From contig SKWC01000464.1 in NCBI GenBank assembly GCA_007129145.1, positions 1-5,443 on the forward strand: a stretch of 5,443 bases of DNA. The letters run 5' to 3'. The position numbers were made by a program, and so were the translations under genes. The notes beneath the pieces are model-generated. The model saw only the letters and a program-made list of their open reading frames with translations, did not search any database and had not been told where the DNA came from. The DNA is from Rubritepida sp. (GTDB taxonomy: Bacteria; Pseudomonadota; Alphaproteobacteria; Acetobacterales; Acetobacteraceae). Below, in pieces: positions 5,047-5,443 of this stretch (within the stretch, counting starts at the first letter, position 1; every line of letters starts with the position of its first letter).

Positions 5047-5443
5047 CCACCCCCCCGCCGTCCCGCTTCTCGGCCGCGCTGGTTGATCCCTGCCGCCCCG
5101 TGGTGGAGGGCCATGCCGGCGCCGACTACTACGCGCTGCTGACCGAGGCGCTGCACAAGCTCCTGCTGGAACGCGGCCTGCTGGCGCCGGAGGACACCGA
5201 CCGCGTGATCGCAGCACTCTCCGCGCCCAGCGCCACCTGGGGCGCGCGCATCGTGGCCCGCGCCTGGCGCGACCCGGCCTACAAGGCGCGGCTGCTGGAG
5301 GATGGCTCGGCCGGGGCGGCGGAGCTTGGCTACCGGATCAAGGAAGCGCAGCTGATCGTGCTGGAGAACACGCCCGCGCTGCACAATGTGGTGGTCTGCA
5401 CCCTGTGCTCCTGCTACCCGCGCTCGCTGCTCGGCCAGCCGCC
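5043..5443 (+). CDS. Cobalt-type nitrile hydratase alpha / thiocyanate hydrolase gamma-like subunit, 3'-truncated
   Basis: The first 133 residues of the metal-binding catalytic subunit; the family is about 200-240 residues and the rest lies beyond the window. Residues 28-86 are the helical N-terminal part, with ALHKLLLERGLL and WRDPAYKARLL. The metal claw VCTLCSC is at 118-124, with Cys119, Cys122 and Cys124 expected to bind the metal and the last two to be oxidised to sulfinate and sulfenate. Thr in CTLC is the mark of cobalt enzymes; iron types have Ser. VLENTPALHNVVV (106-118) leads into it as in nitrile hydratases. After the claw the sequence is YPRSLLG, where nitrile hydratases have YPWPVLG. 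Arg127 at that Trp is, as I recall, also the state in thiocyanate hydrolase gamma. The enzyme would hydrate a nitrile to an amide, or hydrolyse thiocyanate to carbonyl sulfide and ammonia. The ATG overlaps the previous stop (ATGA). Confidence 0.93.
   Translation, partial: MTTPPPSRFSAALVDPCRPVVEGHAGADYYALLTEALHKLLLERGLLAPEDTDRVIAALSAPSATWGARIVARAWRDPAYKARLLEDGSAGAAELGYRIKEAQLIVLENTPALHNVVVCTLCSCYPRSLLGQP

Noticed and set aside
4181..5050. A 289-codon minus-strand frame opposite the hydratase genes
   Set aside because: It is opposite three genes with strong family motifs, and its translation is Arg/Ala/Pro-rich without domain features.
1..5443. CRISPR arrays, tRNA or rRNA genes, insertion sequences, attachment sites
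   Set aside because: I found no regularly spaced repeats, no tRNA-like cloverleaf, no transposase or integrase motifs and no long terminal inverted repeats.

Overview
The window is a very GC-rich bacterial segment with dense genes, heavy G/C use at third codon positions, and two orphan tripartite-tricarboxylate (Bug/TctC) binding proteins. Together with a cold-shock protein carrying a Gly/Arg-rich linker, this suggests an alphaproteobacterium, possibly a Roseomonas-like member of the Acetobacteraceae. That placement is inference; Burkholderiales also carry many Bug proteins.

Layout. Positions 1-300 (+) hold the C-terminal part of a cold-shock-domain protein, followed by a strong intrinsic terminator (342-377). 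Its T-tract runs into the stop codon of a convergent Asp/Glu racemase-family gene (377-1096, -). A 63-bp divergent intergenic region separates that gene from a Bug-family periplasmic binding protein (1160-2140, +). A second Bug-family protein converges on it from the other strand (2190-3167, -), with a hairpin in the 49-bp gap. A 258-bp non-coding stretch (3168-3425) follows; its most notable element is a hairpin plus T4 at 3349-3370.

From 3426 to the right edge runs a + strand operon of four genes. The first is a ketopantoate-reductase-like (ApbA/PanE fold) dehydrogenase. After it come three subunits related to nitrile hydratase and thiocyanate hydrolase: the N-terminal half of the beta subunit (119 aa), the C-terminal half of the beta subunit (103 aa), and a cobalt-type alpha subunit with the CTLCSC metal-claw motif (133 aa visible, cut by the window end). 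Both junctions among the three are ATGA stop/start overlaps.

The most interesting part is this three-polypeptide enzyme. The order betaN-betaC-alpha and the split of beta match thiocyanate hydrolase (scnB-scnA-scnC) rather than ordinary two-subunit nitrile hydratase. The two arginines that clamp the oxidised cysteines in the family appear to be kept, one on each half. Two aromatic pocket residues of nitrile hydratase (Trp after the alpha CYP motif, and Trp of the beta YERW motif) are both Arg here, which suggests an anionic substrate. The upstream reductase keeps the cofactor and Lys/Glu catalytic positions of PanE but lacks its two pantoate-contacting Asn residues, so it probably reduces another 2-oxo acid. 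What links it to the hydratase is unknown.
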